Source of the DNA: Rhyacophila brunnea
Taxonomy: Eukaryota > Arthropoda > Insecta > Trichoptera > Rhyacophilidae
Reading direction: 5' to 3'
DNA length: 64,000 bases
Assembly: GCA_022495005.1 (NCBI GenBank)
Contig: JAGYXB010001967.1
Span: forward strand, 372,001 to 436,000
Shown here: piece after piece, positions 22,107 to 34,622 of the stretch
Numbering within the stretch: position 1 is the stretch's first letter
Layout: each line of letters opens with the position of its first letter
Made by a program: the position numbers and the translations under genes
Notes under the pieces: model-generated
What the model was told of the DNA's origin: nothing
Database searches by the model: none
What the model saw: only the letters and a program-made list of their open reading frames with translations

Positions 22107-23403
22107 TTGACACTTTTAATAAGTTTACCGAGAATGATTTAACTTTATCATACGACGACATATCCTGAATAAATAATTCCATAATTGTTGTAGTATCCCG
22201 TAAAAAAAAACAAGGCGTGCAAAGGTGTAATAAAGAATCCTCGACCATACAATTAATACAATTTCCATATTTGGTTAGAGCAGCTCGGCCACAAATCTAA
22301 ATCTATGCATTACTTATCAACACATAGCAATTAATTCAGTGTAAACACAGTTTAAAATCACTCTCAGTACAGCGATCTCAATAAGATAGTGGGGTCTAGG
22401 CTCCATTTAATTGAATCTGTTTGATTTTAATTATACACCTGGGAACCGGATTTTGGAAACAAAACCGCGTTTCTATTCCGGAGGTCTCCGATTTTGGAAT
22501 CACCGCAAGACCTGTGATTAAAAGTGACGTTAACGACAATAATTCGAGGCTGACATGCGAGAGGAACAATGTGTGAATAGGAAAATTCTGATTAACCAAA
22601 TTACATATTACGTTACAGCGGCGATTATTTATTGACTTATTTATTCATTATTGGAATATATCGTCGATATAACATTTGTGTACATATTGAGATAAATAGT
22701 AGGTAGAAGGTAACTAATCGGTTTAAATATAGCAAGTATATTAATTGTGTTGTAATATATTATATAGGATCATCAAGCCAATTTTTCTTGCCAAATCAAG
22801 CATTTTTCGATAGGCACCTAGCTTGCAAAAAACGCGTCTGACTAGTGGCGTTTTTACCAGCGTTTCATGATGCCTGAAACCTTTTTAAAACGTTAGATAT
22901 TTAGTTTATTTATTTTCATGCGTATCAAATTTCTCAGATACTTAATGCAAGTAGGTCGGTAACTACCTATTTTAGTGAGAAATATGACATGATGAAACAA
23001 TTTCATGCATTATTTAATGTTTTGTATATTATTCAGAATCTCCTCCGCGTATATAAAACAAAAATTATTTAACATTATTATTAAATAAATTAATTAAAAT
23101 AAAAAAGGCTTTTTATTTCTTACAGATAAAAAGTAAATGACAGTGAATTGACTATATCTAATGTATATATATAACCTATAATTATATCTGTTATGTATAT
23201 ATATATTTATCTATTAATGATTTTTTTATATTTTATAAAAGTATATTTTTATACTTTTGTATAATATATATATTAAGATTTTTATTTTGTATATAATACA
23301 GATAAATATTGTTTATATATTAAACAGTGCTATGTAACGTTTATATAGTATATAATTTTGTATTTTCAACTTAAATAATATTTTGGTTTGTTTGTTTGGT
23401 TTG
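22107..23403. other. Non-coding stretch
   Basis: Very A+T-rich, particularly 23000-23350. Nothing recognised. Confidence 0.4.
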
Positions 23404-23441
23404 TAAGAACCCCTCTTCGGGTGAAGGCCTCCTCCAAAGAA
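23404..23441 (-). pseudogene. LINE 3'-end fragment
   Basis: The minus strand reads SLEEAFTRRGVL, equivalent to the LGEAFIQQW end of the RTE tail at 6660, in a form frequent in lepidopteran LINE 3' ends. Only about 38 bp are recognisable. Confidence 0.4.
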
Positions 23442-26385
23442 AGAAATCCCACTTAACTAAAGTTTATTATTCATCAAAAAAGTATAGTATTTTATTCGCC
23501 ATGTCTGCCCAACAAGAGAGAAGCTCTCGTCTTCAAACATGAAATAAAACTCCGTTGACACAATATAGGTATTTGATGTTAATTTATAGATATATTTGTT
23601 AAAATATGTGGTGATTTGTTAATTTTTTTTTTTTTAGATTTTTGCACTTTTTTTTCGATACGCGAAAGCAAATTTATTGAATTCGTTCTTGCTAGAAAAA
23701 GTAAATTTACTTGAAATTTTATTTTCACAAAATCTGGCATTTTTTCGTGCCAAATCTGTTGTTTTCATACTTCGTCTGGCATGTTTTTGTCAACGATAGT
23801 TTGAAACTGTGTAGGTTAGTAAACTTAGCGAAAGAATTAGCGCGAAAGTAACCAACATTTAATCGTCAAATGGCCATGGCATGGATGAAAAAATCTGCCG
23901 AGAAGGTCATTCAATCTCCCTACTAAATTTCGAAAAGTTTGATTAAAAGACACACAATTTTCCTTGACTGAGTTGCACGAACAAAAAAAATATTGATTAG
24001 TAAATTACTATTTTATTACTCTTTAATAAAAAATATATATAAGAAAACATAAAATATCTTCGCTATACTATGGTCCATCTATGTGAGTCAGTGTAAAAAT
24101 CAATAGAGTATTTAGACAGTGGTAAGTATGTCTATGAATTAAATAAATAAACAAAAACGAGAGCAGTATAATATTCACAAAAATGATGAAAGCGACGAAC
24201 GGAACGCATGCCTTTGTAAGTATTAAGTATGTAGGTGTATTCAAAGCTTCATTTATTCAAAAAGAATAAAAACAGCTGCCGATTGTTTTAGCCGATATGA
24301 TTGTGCCGAAAGTAAAATTTCAACAAACCTTTATTTATTGTTTCCATGCATTCAATGTTTTTATTATGTCCTTACCTTCACATTAAAAAAAAGCCCCTGC
24401 CCTCTGTCGACATGGTACTACAATTTGCGATTTTATCCTTGCTTAAACCCTTTGAAAGAACGAGCGACGCGGAAAAGGACAAAAGGTAAAAGACGAAGGG
24501 GGTTTTGTTCCGACATCACTATTGAATGTGTGTAGGGAGGTAGGTAACTACTTTTTGTATGGCACGCCACTAACTATATAATATAATATATAACTTTTTT
24601 ATGGATATCTATACAATAAAATCGAGTACAAAACATTAATAAGACCAGTTGCCATGTATGATGTATTTCTCGGAGGGCTGGTGCATTACTGAAAAGATAA
24701 AAAGTGTGTTGGGCTCATTTGAGCGGAGCGTGCGAAGAAGTAAGATTTTTACGGGGGTTGCACATTGTACAATTAAAGTACAATCCAACAAATTATGCCT
24801 CCTTAGACGGATGCATTACGCATGACAAGGAAACTGATATTCGGGAAGCCGGAAGGCAATCGAAGACCTGGTCAACATCGTACAAGATGAAGGGATAGTG
24901 TCGAATTGAATTTAAATACCCTGGGCATCCTACACTGAAGGGAAGTGAAAGGCAGGTGCTGGAGGAGGCCAATACATAAGGCTTCTAGCGCCAAGAAAAA
25001 GATACAATAAAAACACATAATAAATGCAGTTGAGTGGTATATAGAATATTATATAAATAATTGAATTTGGATTTTGGGTTCAATGCAGAGAATAATTATA
25101 AAGTTTAGCAACTACATATTAGGTATATGAATGCGAACGTCGCTCTCAGTATGTCGCAAGGGGGTTGGGTTAGCGTTAGCCAAGAGCAAAGATTGCTCAA
25201 ACTAAAAAGGGGGTTGATATGTATTGTGTTCGTTGTGGCCAGAAAAGCGACAGTGGATATTGAGAACGAAAAGTCGATGAAAGAAGAGGAAAGAACATAT
25301 TAAGTTGACAACCGTGAAAACCTCAGATAAAAATCATTGCGACTGCGTATGTCTTGCTAAATCCAAAAAACCTATCCCCGAGATTGATCGAGGCGCTGAC
25401 TGATTTGGAGGCCCCGTACGATGGATCTTAAATAAACTTGATACAGATTGATTTTGTGTAATATTAATTGTTATGATACGTTCGTAGGCTCCATCACGAA
25501 ATATAGACGGTATTGCTATATGCTGCCATTGAGTTAAAAAAACAGGTAATAGAGTTCTGCTATAGGTAAGTATATATATTAATTTATATTGTGATACATA
25601 TGCATAGGTATTATGTTTAAGATTTTGATTCCATTTCTCACTCATATACCAATGCTTCACTAAAAAAATGCTTCTAAAAATATCTAATACTTTCAAAACT
25701 ACAAACTATAAATGATATAATAAATAAACAAATTTAGAAAGGGATTAATTGATGTAATGTAAATACATGGTTGTTAAGATAAATATAAACATACTTATTT
25801 CAATATTGAAAAAATACACGCAGAGATGATGATTTCAGCAGTCTTAAAAATGTGACCTTACCACTAAATAAATACGTTTGTGTATAGTTTAGCTGTGATC
25901 CAAAATCGTGATACACGTCACCAGTGCTAGACTTGGGGCATCTTTAGGTTCCTGTGAGATTCGCCGCACGAGGCGCCTGAGAAATTAATTCTGGTCTACT
26001 ACACTCGCTCGAGAGACGCTTTGACAGGATTGGAAAGAGAAGTTGACAACGTTGCGTATGTGAACATGTAGGTACCTAAGTAAATACTTATTATATCTGG
26101 ACGTGAGAGGTAATTTGGGATATACAAAATAATCAACTTTTACAACCGGGACGTGTTAAAATCTTTCAAATTTTAAATCGAAAAAAATGTCTCATATAAT
26201 ATAACGTAAGTAAGTAAGTAGGAACCTTAGACTATAGATTCATGTAGGAACCTATGTAAAAAACAACACAACATGTTGTTTTAGTACCTCCATAATAAAG
26301 TAGGTATACCTAATAGGTATAAGACAGCAGACTATTATTTTCGAAAAAATACATCACGAGACAGTCTGATATTATAATGTAATGA
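23442..26385. other. Non-coding stretch
   Basis: Nearly 3 kb. The open frames at 24338-24535, 24704-24898 and 25334-25696 have no recognised domain; 24704-24898 might be a further LINE scrap but I could not support it. No inverted ends seen. Confidence 0.4.
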
Positions 26386-26393
26386 GTTTTGAC

Positions 26394-26702
26394 CAGGGAA
26401 CTCAGAAATAATGGGAACTAAAATACCTAAAGGATAAGGAGAAGCAGGCAACCGATATTGAGTAAGGAAGAATACGGGATAAATTTATACTTTACGGATT
26501 TATGTATTCTTACTTTGAATACTGACAACTGCTCTCGGTCTATGCATTGACGCTCATTTTATATTGGTATACTACACACACTATTGCACGTCTATAACGA
26601 GTGGTTCATTTTTGCAGGACACTCACACATTCAAAACCCTGCATCAAAATTTACTGTATTGGTATATAGCCTATCGGAATTCTATTTATTATTAGTACTG
26701 TG
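26394..26702. mobile_element. hAT-like MITE family R, copy 3
   Basis: 309 bp, starting CAGGGAACTCAG and ending TAGTACTGTG. Flanks GTTTTGAC (26386-26393) and TTTTTGAC (26703-26710) form an 8 bp duplication with one mismatch. Confidence 0.8.
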
Positions 26703-26710
26703 TTTTTGAC

Positions 26711-28860
26711 GAAGAGTCCTCTAGACGCGGGCCTAAGGACGCCGAGGGCCGACGTACTGACTGATTTTAAGACGCCCCATGACAATAAAAAAAAACCATT
26801 CTTTCAGTAAAATAAATTATTATTGAAGATGACAGCAATGACACACAATACTATGGGTGGATTATTTTTTCTGTAAAGGTAAATATCTATATATTTGTGC
26901 GGTTATGGTATGGGCCCCTTTGAGTCGCAAGGATTTTGTTTTGCTTTTCGCAATATTTTATATGTACTTAGTTAAATTTTGAAAAATAGTCAATTTTATA
27001 AGATGTTGGTGTAGGTACCTACTGACTTTCACAATTATATGACCAATTTGAACTGTTTTGACGCCCCCTTATGAAGAATTGATTGCATCGTCCGCGACAA
27101 AGAAAATCGTCGCTGAGAACAGGGAATAGGAAACGTGATACCACAGAACCAACAAAACACATTTCTTCCGTGAGAACATTATCAACACAATTAAAATTAT
27201 TTTCAACATAATTGGGGAGGGGGGAGATTAAAAATGATCTTATTAAGACAGGGGGATAAAATATAGACAGGGTGCGGATACAAAAGAAACGCATATTGGG
27301 TGATGTCATTATTTTGGAAATAGATAATTTTCACACCTTTCCGAAGAAATAAATGCATAAAGCAAATATCTCAAAACAGAAACAAAAATAAACATGCACT
27401 GGCAACGTAATAAATAAATAAAATTAAATAAATATATTATTATACGATCAACAACAAAAAAATCATTAATATAATCAACAATGCACTCCTGCCACGATCG
27501 CGGCAAACTTCACAGGGAAAACACGCACACATTCGCAGATGAATGAAAAAATATACACCGACACGGAAAAGTGTGACTGTAGGCGTGAAAAGACTTGCCC
27601 ACTTTTGTAACAAGCTCCGCCCTCTTTTGATACGTCAAGAAAGCATAATAAATGGTCACAGGGTTATGTCAAATTGTTTTATTTTTATTTCATTTATTTT
27701 TAATGCTGTTTAATTGAGAAATGAGTAAGTGGGTATGCATCACTTTCACTGTATGTTTTTTTAGTGTGTTTGCCAGTCTAATAATTTCGTACATGAAATG
27801 ACCATATTATTTTCTGTAGGTAGGTATAAGAAAATGCATTTAGTTATATTATATTACAATAATCTATTATATTATTCATTTTCTCAGTTCAATCATAAAA
27901 CTAAACTAATTTTCAAAGTAGATTTTCGTCCGTTAGAATACCCGGCATATGACCACGGTGCACAAAATAATGCAGCCAATACACAAAGGTGGGTAGGCAC
28001 TGCAGGGGCACACACAGAAAATTGGTATGGGAGCGGGGGGTTATAAAATCTAGCATGTACCACAGACATCCGAATTTACCGGGCCTAGCACAGCTTCTCG
28101 CCGCACTACGGACTCTCCCCGCACTTTTCCAGGTACATTCATTATACACAGACACTCCGCACTTGGAGTCTAGCGATGAACACCTGGCTTACAGTTATAA
28201 CAACGAGTTCTATAATGGCTATCGAATGCACGTGGTCTAATGTTCATAATTAGGTAATAGTAACGTTAGTGTCCTTTTGTGTCGTCTACTATCTTGTATT
28301 TTAGACACGCCGCGGTAGAATCTTAAAGCAAACATTGGATGCCTTAGAGATGGTTGTATCATTTTATGAGTGACACGAGTCTTCCGCCTTGAGTGTTGGA
28401 AAGGAGAGGGGTCAACCCGTTGAGAAGACTGTTTGACAGCCATATCATCCGAGTCACGATTCTCAGTCATGAAGTCCTGATGAGAAGGAAACGGCATTAT
28501 CATGAAAGCATTAACCGTTGTAATAATGTCGTAGGTACTAGAGAAGATAGACTTTACATAATAGCGTAGTGCTGGCATGGAATCTTCGCCACTGCTATAG
28601 GTAAAACACTTTACAGAGTCACTGTTGTACGCTAAAATTGCTTCGCATCTGTTTTGGTATTATTTGTGTGTATGCATTAAGGCCTGTAATAAAACCCTAC
28701 TTAGAACCGCCTGCAATTATTTCCGTATCACCAATTGGTTAGGCGTACAGTGGAGGGGCGTAAACGGCGGAGTTTGTATTGTTACTGAGAGTCCCTGGTC
28801 ATAAACATGCCATAAACTCATTCTTTGTAATCGTCTACAGTGTGTTCATTATACTGATTG
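26711..28860. other. Non-coding stretch with a GC-richer patch
   Basis: At 26740-26775 the sequence resembles 57505-57550 (ACTGACTGATT..AAGAC versus AGTGACTGATT..GAGAC), probably a small repeat. The 27980-28240 patch is GC-richer, with an exon-like segment discussed under findings. The 113-codon minus frame at 28237-28578 has no recognised domain. Confidence 0.35.
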
Positions 28861-29020
28861 TAAAAAATAAAAACGAAATGTGTAGTGAAAGTAGTGTTGT
28901 GACAGAAGTTTCCGATGCATCAGGAGTTGGTTTAAGAACGGTTTGGCGTGTTTTAAGAGAAAAACAAAAAACAGGGACCTTTTCGAGTCCTAAAAAAAGG
29001 GTAGTTAAAAATAAAAAAAA
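28861..29020 (+). pseudogene. Transposase-type helix-turn-helix fragment
   Basis: Within an open frame of 86 codons the segment SSVVTEVSDASGVGLRTVWR followed by VLREKQKTGTFSSPKK resembles the N-terminal helix-turn-helix of IS630/Tc1-like (DDE_3) transposases seen in insects: a V..ASGVS..TV.R..KE..E.G....PKK pattern followed by basic residues. It stops after about 20 more residues; no catalytic domain follows. It could be a leftover of a DNA transposon or of a domesticated gene. The fold call is by pattern only. Confidence 0.45.
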
Positions 29021-29039
29021 TGTATATTCCCAATCCTAA

Positions 29040-30388
29040 GTAAATAAATAACAATACACGATTAAATTGCGTTCTTCCTATTATTTATTTTACTTTAACA
29101 GCATTATACTTATAGTTGAAAATGCCATTTGTAACTGTTCTCCGAAGCCCTAATGATTGTATGTATAATTAAATGACATTGCCAACGAAGTTATGTATTT
29201 ACGGTATAATAATTGTCTTTAATTGTTTAGTTCTCTATAAATTTATAACTCATCTGTTAAATAACGATAATGATATCGTTAAGGCTAATTCATAAATTCC
29301 AAAACATTGTATATTCCTAATCCCAACTAAATAAATAATAATACACGATGTTTTCATTGAATTGTAACTATCGGTATAAGTTAATAATATATAGGTACCT
29401 ATGTTCTAATGTACGAATTTTTATTCCATATTTTATTAAAACAATAAGTTATAAAAATATGCTTATTTACAGTAATTCGTCATGCACACCCTGTGTCAAT
29501 ACTAACAAAGAACACCAACACAACTGCAAATCGTTTTTAGCGTACAACAGTGTCCCTGTAGAACGAAACACCTATACATACTATAGGAAGGTGGAAAGTT
29601 GAAAAGTGGACATTCTGATATACTTATTATTATCATAAACACAAATACTGAGATCAATAAAATATAGGTACCCGATTGCTAGAAGGTATCACGTAAGTGT
29701 GAGTATAAATAAAAAACAAAAATAATTCAAAGCATCGAGAAAAAATACTGCAGACGCCAGAAATATATTCCAGAAAATGATGATTTTAATAAAATAAGCT
29801 GTAAGGGAAAAAAGCAAAAAGAAAAAAGGGACAGAAACAGCAACTTAATCGAAATCAGGAAGGGTGACAATCAAATTATAGTGTATTAATCAAAGCGGGG
29901 TTGGTTGGTGGCGAAAATAAAGACAGAGTTGAATGGAGAAATAAATTAACTGGATAGAAAAAATATATTATTTGGCTTCACAGTTTACATACACAAATTA
30001 TTGCGAGCCCGACGATTGATTACACGTCATGAATTCGAATTAAGTACCTAAGTATATACGTTTCTGCGAATAACTTGACATTTAAAGTAACGTTGTCTTA
30101 AAACTTTTCTTCATTATTTGGTTAAAATAATATACCTACCTATACTTATAAGGTTTAAAAATTTATTGTTTGAGAATTTCGCGGTTGTTTGTTTTCGCGG
30201 TTTTGAGAAGGCCTTGGGAAATGGCCTGAAATGCCGAGGAAAAAAGGAGGAAGAAGATGCGGTGAAAACCTATAACTTGAATAATAAAATGAGGATGTGT
30301 AACACAGAAAATTTATTTATTAGTGTTAATTTTCAATGTCAAAAAACATTGTTGTTTTAATTTAATAAAACTCATTTCCCCCCTCCTT
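29040..30388. other. Non-coding stretch
   Basis: A+T-rich. Short open frames at 29348-29602 and 30118-30360 lack recognised domains. Confidence 0.4.
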
Positions 30389-30476
30389 TTAATCAGTAGA
30401 TTAGGACCGGTTTCGTCCGCCTCAGAGAGACATTTATAAGTGAGACGGACGAAACCGGTCTTAATCTATTGATTAA
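30389..30476. repeat. Strong 36 bp-stem hairpin with TTAA ends
   Basis: TTAATCAGTAGATTAGGACC at the left pairs with GGTCTTAATCTATTGATTAA at the right, through a shared GGTTTCGTCCG block. The stem is about 36 bp with three mismatches, and the loop of about 16 nt is at 30425-30440. It could be a tiny foldback element or a transcribed hairpin; no relative was seen in the window. Confidence 0.75.
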
Positions 30477-30647
30477 CAGTGGAATAAATACATACTGCAA
30501 AAAATGCGTTTTATTAAATTAAAATAACAATACAATGCAGTTCCACCATGAATTGTTAACAAAATAAAAAAAAAAAGTCAAAAAACATTGTATTAATTGA
30601 TATTGGAATAACTCACGATACCTATATTACTTGATAATAATCATCAG

Positions 30648-30953
30648 TGGGTCTATTCTATACTTATCGAACACTAAAGTAATAAATAGTATCAAACTTA
30701 GGGTAGGTTTGTATCAAAATATTAGCACTTATTGTAACAATTACACGAAGCTGGTATTTATTGTTGCAATAAGTGCGATATTTTAACAGCAGCAAGATAG
30801 GTGCTGTTAAAATATAGCACTTATTGCAACAATAAAAACCAGCTTCGTGTAATTGTTACAATAAGTGCTAATATTTTGATACAAACCTACCCTAAGTTTG
30901 ATAATATTTATCACTTTATCACTTTAGCGGTCGATAAGTATAGAATAGACCCG
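30648..30953. mobile_element. 306 bp near-perfect palindrome (family B, copy 1), CAG duplication
   Basis: Ends TGGGTCTATTCTATACTTAT and its complement ATAAGTATAGAATAGACCCG. Arms are almost fully complementary to a loop of about 10 nt between ATTTTAACAGCA and TGCTGTTAAAAT (about 30780-30813). A 3 bp duplication CAG flanks it (30645-30647, 30954-30956). Copy 2 at 56634-56938 has CTG at the same places. Non-coding; superfamily unknown. Confidence 0.85.
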
Positions 30954-30956
30954 CAG

Positions 30957-32465
30957 GACCCGTTTTGTCCATTCCAATGAAGTGTAATTTTTTATTAATA
31001 ACTCTGGGTTTATTTACTACCTACCAGTTGTAACATGGTTAATTAATTAAAATTCCTTATATGTATATTAGATTACATATATTTATTCAAATAGAAAAAG
31101 TCATTTGATGCAGCTTGAAGTACATATCTACAAATACATTAGCGTTTTCTGAAAGGTGGGTAGATTTGATTGTCTTTTCGTGGACTAGAGAAGTTCAAGG
31201 ATCGCTCACGGTCAAGTGTAATACGATTAAAATAAAATTGAGATGCAAAATCCGTTATGCTCGACATATGTATCTATTAATCTATTAGGATTGGGATCGG
31301 CGATTTGGAGATAAATTTTATAGGAATCTGAAGAAAATATGTATGTACACGCTGTACCTAATATGGGATCGAAAAAATATATGCATATCCGCATTTATCT
31401 TTCAAAACCATCTTTTATTTGGAAATGTTTGTAAAATACATAGTTTTAGAATCGTTTCTAGAGAGAAGAATAATTAGAAATGGAAGTTCAGAAAAGCTAA
31501 ATAACGACCGTGAAACTAATTCGTAAGATTTTTTTGTAAAAATGACGTTCGTGACGAAATTCGTTACAAAAGAAAGTATCCAATCATGTTAACTATTTTT
31601 GGAAAGAAAAATTAAATAAAAATTTAAAAATAACACGTAGTACCTAGAAATTTATAATATTAACTGATACGACATCACGACACATCATACTGATTAAAAG
31701 GGCAAAATAAATTAAACGCTGATACAAGCCCACCCTTTTTATTTAATCCACAATTCCACAAGCAATACCACCCATAACTGAGGGATGATTTGGGGTGAAG
31801 AGGCGTCCTGTTAGTATAAAAGCAAGCCAGCCATGCGAGATGATGTGTTTTGAATTCGCATCGAATCAGCGCAAGTGCAGACGATGGTCGATGTTACGGT
31901 ATTAATCGTATATCGTTATATGACATTATGGATTCAAAATCCCTTAGGGAAGATTTAATTAGTTTATGTAAATAAATATTAAAACAAACTGAAATGAAAC
32001 AATGAAGAAATTTTAGAATTAACAACCATTCTTTATTAAAGATTTGTTTAGTCATTTAATGCAGGTATTTAATTCTACAATATTTAAGTTATTCATGTTG
32101 ACATTTGTTTCGGGCTACAAACTGATCCTTGGAATGGTCTACGGCTACGCCCTATAATAACTAATGATAGAGATTGACATAACCAGCGTCCATGCTCGGA
32201 TAGTCTTGATAGAGCTTGTCGTTTACAACAGTAAGTTTTACTTATCATTAAGTATTAAAACAGTTTAAAACGATAGTTATTAAAATTGCTTAACACCTAC
32301 ATTAGCAATGTACCTAATCTCTTGACTGTTTTGTAACGTATTTATTCATCGTAACTTTATCCAATAAGTCGATGACTCCTGTCACACATAATGTGCAAGG
32401 TGGGTATATGAACATTTGGATGTATAGTAGTTATTCTCAAATAGGTGCCAGGCGAATTCGGAATA
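30957..32465. other. Non-coding stretch
   Basis: No coding sequence, inverted ends or RNA gene recognised. Confidence 0.4.
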
Positions 32466-32467
32466 TA

Positions 32468-33769
32468 CGAGGGTGGGTCAATAAGTCCTTAGAAAAGCCG
32501 ACAGGTGGCGCGACTAGTACTGTAAACGGTTTGTTTTCATGCAGCGGCACTACCGATTCAGTATGCTGCGAAGTTTCAATCAGATTGGTCGGGTTGTTGT
32601 GTGTTTCTCGTACATTTAAAAAAAAATTTGCTTGTGGAAAATGGAAAAATGGAAAATGGAGAAAATTGAGTTTAGAGCTGTATTAAACATTTTAATATAA
32701 AAGGGTTAACAGCAAAGGAAATAAAAAATGAGTTGGATTTAGTTCACGGCATATCTGTTCCTTCACTTGCAACTATTTATAACTGGTTTAATGAATTTAA
32801 ACGTGGTCTTACATCAACAAAGGGTGAACCACGCTCAGGACGTCCTGTAGAGGTGACTACACCAGAAATGATCCAATAAAATCCACGATATGGTGTTAAG
32901 TGACCGAAGATTAAAGTTGAGTGAGATAATTGAGGTTACAGGGATCTCAAAAGGTAGCGTCATTTCTATTTTACATGACAAATTGGGCATGAAAAATATT
33001 TCTGCAAGATGGGTGCCGCGTTTTGCTCACAGTCGACAATAAACGCAATAGGGTGGTGGCCTCTAAAGCCCTGTTGTCGCTCATGCAACGCAATCCGGAT
33101 GAATTTTTTCGTCGCTTTGTGACTGCAGATGAAACATGGATACACCACTATACTCCCGAGACGAAAGAACAGTCAAAACAGTGGATTGCGAAGGCAAACC
33201 ATGTCCAAAGAAGGCGAAAACCGTAAAATCAGCTGGTAAGGTTATGGCTACTGTATTTTGGGATGCACGTGGAATTATTTTCGTTGACTATTTGGAAAAA
33301 GGAAAAACAATAACAGGGGATTATTATGCATCTTTACTGGACCAGCTAAAAAAACAAAATTGAAGAAAAACGGCCTCATTTAAACGGGAAAAAAATCCTC
33401 TTTCATCAGGACAATGCCCGTGTTCACACATGTTTACGATCAATGGCTAAAATTGAAGAATTGAAGTTCGAATTGGTCGACCACCCACCGTATTCGCCAG
33501 ATTTAGCCCCCAGTGACTTTTCCTTTTCCAAAACTTAAAAAAATGGCTGAGTGGACAACGTTTTTTTTCAAATGAAGAAGTCATCGATCGGACAAATGCT
33601 TATTTTGAGGACCTTCCGAAAACTTATTTTTCTGACGGTTTAAAAAAAATTGAGAAACGTCTAACCAAGTGTATTGAGCTCCAAGGAGATTATGTTGAGA
33701 AATAAAAAAAAATACAAAAATAAAAACTGTTTTAATGCTTTTTTCTAAGGAATTATTGACCCACCCTCG
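32468..33769 (+). mobile_element. mariner transposon, copy 1
   Basis: About 1,302 bp with inverted ends CGAGGGTGGGTCAATAAGTC and GAATTATTGACCCACCCTCG, flanked by the TA duplication (32466-32467, 33770-33771) required for mariner. Closely matches the copy at 46102-47393 in the opposite orientation. The transposase is broken. Confidence 0.93.
32656..33705 (+). pseudogene. mariner transposase (irritans-like), multiply frameshifted
   Basis: The expected start, an ATG before GAAATTGAGTTT-type sequence (codons MEKIEF), is at 32656 and the natural stop TAA at 33703-33705; the family length is about 345 residues. Recognisable in order: N-terminal helix-turn-helix; WVPR block (near 33011); ADETWIHHYTPETKEQSKQW with the first catalytic Asp (near 33127); VFWDARGIIFVDYLEKGKT; FHQDNARVHT with the second Asp (near 33410); and HPPYSPDLAPSD with the third (near 33500). 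Compared with the other copy, single-base changes near 32680, 32873, 33022, 33193, 33350 and 33515 shift the frame. The C-terminal part after about 33541 is open to the stop. It cannot make an active enzyme. Confidence 0.9.
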
Positions 33770-33771
33770 TA

Positions 33772-34436
33772 CCTTACTTGTTTTCCATGAATTCATATTC
33801 TACTTATACCTGGTAATAAAAGTTCTGCCTGCTTGACCAAAATAAACTGCGGGAGACAAGTCACACTTCCCAGAAAATATACACTGATTCTCTGAAGTGG
33901 TAAATTGGAAAACCACATAAAGATTTTGGACATTCTAGTTTTAGTAGATATCAGGCGCAAATAATCGCAAATAGATGTCGTTAAAATATTGATGTACATA
34001 TTGGATCGAGCTCGGTAAAACCTACAGCATTTCTAATACCATTAACATAGCCAGAGAATCCACATGGAGTGCATAATTCAACAAGGGGTGGTTTATAACG
34101 CGTGAAAATAAACGAGATCATCTATGCTGAATCACACCAAGCACGATGTGGAATTATATTTTGTAACTTACGGATATGTACTTACCTAGAAATAGATAGT
34201 ACAATAGTATGTTTTGAACCGCAATGATTAAATTTATTTGTATGATTGAATAATTATAGAAACCTTTTAAAAAGAAAAAAAGAATTTTTGTGAAATTTTT
34301 TCTACATTTTCACGAAGTTGGAAGTACCTACATGAAAAATTATTTTGATAAATAATTTCAAATGATGTTTCTTGCATGTAAGTGGTTGATATTATTATTT
34401 GTTAATATTATTTGAAATTCAATTCTTTATTCAAAA
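33772..34436. other. Non-coding stretch
   Basis: A TATCAGGCGC word lies at 33949. Nothing else recognised. Confidence 0.4.
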
Positions 34437-34622
34437 AAATATATAATTTATTCTTGGGCCGTAGAAATAATAACTAATATTTTCAGCTGATCCGCTGAGT
34501 AGGTCTATAGATACTCTGAGTTTAAACACATATTTAAAAACAAGTTTGCCAGACTCTGGATTTGAACCCAAGACCGACTTACCAAACGCATACGTTACCA
34601 TTCGGTTATCATGGGCGTTATG
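34437..34622 (-). mobile_element. tRNA-derived SINE, diverged subfamily
   Basis: On the minus strand a tRNA-like head has an A-box-like TAACCGAATGGTAACG and the B box GGTTCAAATCC (near 34559-34569). GTCTGGCAA follows, and then a body resembling the SINE at 36618-36868 at a distance. Made by RNA polymerase III and moved by a partner LINE in known families. Confidence 0.6.

Noticed and set aside
24704..24898. 64-codon frame considered as a LINE scrap
   Set aside because: Weak resemblance only; could not match a conserved block with confidence.
28237..28578. 113-codon minus frame as a host gene
   Set aside because: No recognised domain, no convincing splice sites, and residue composition not distinctive.
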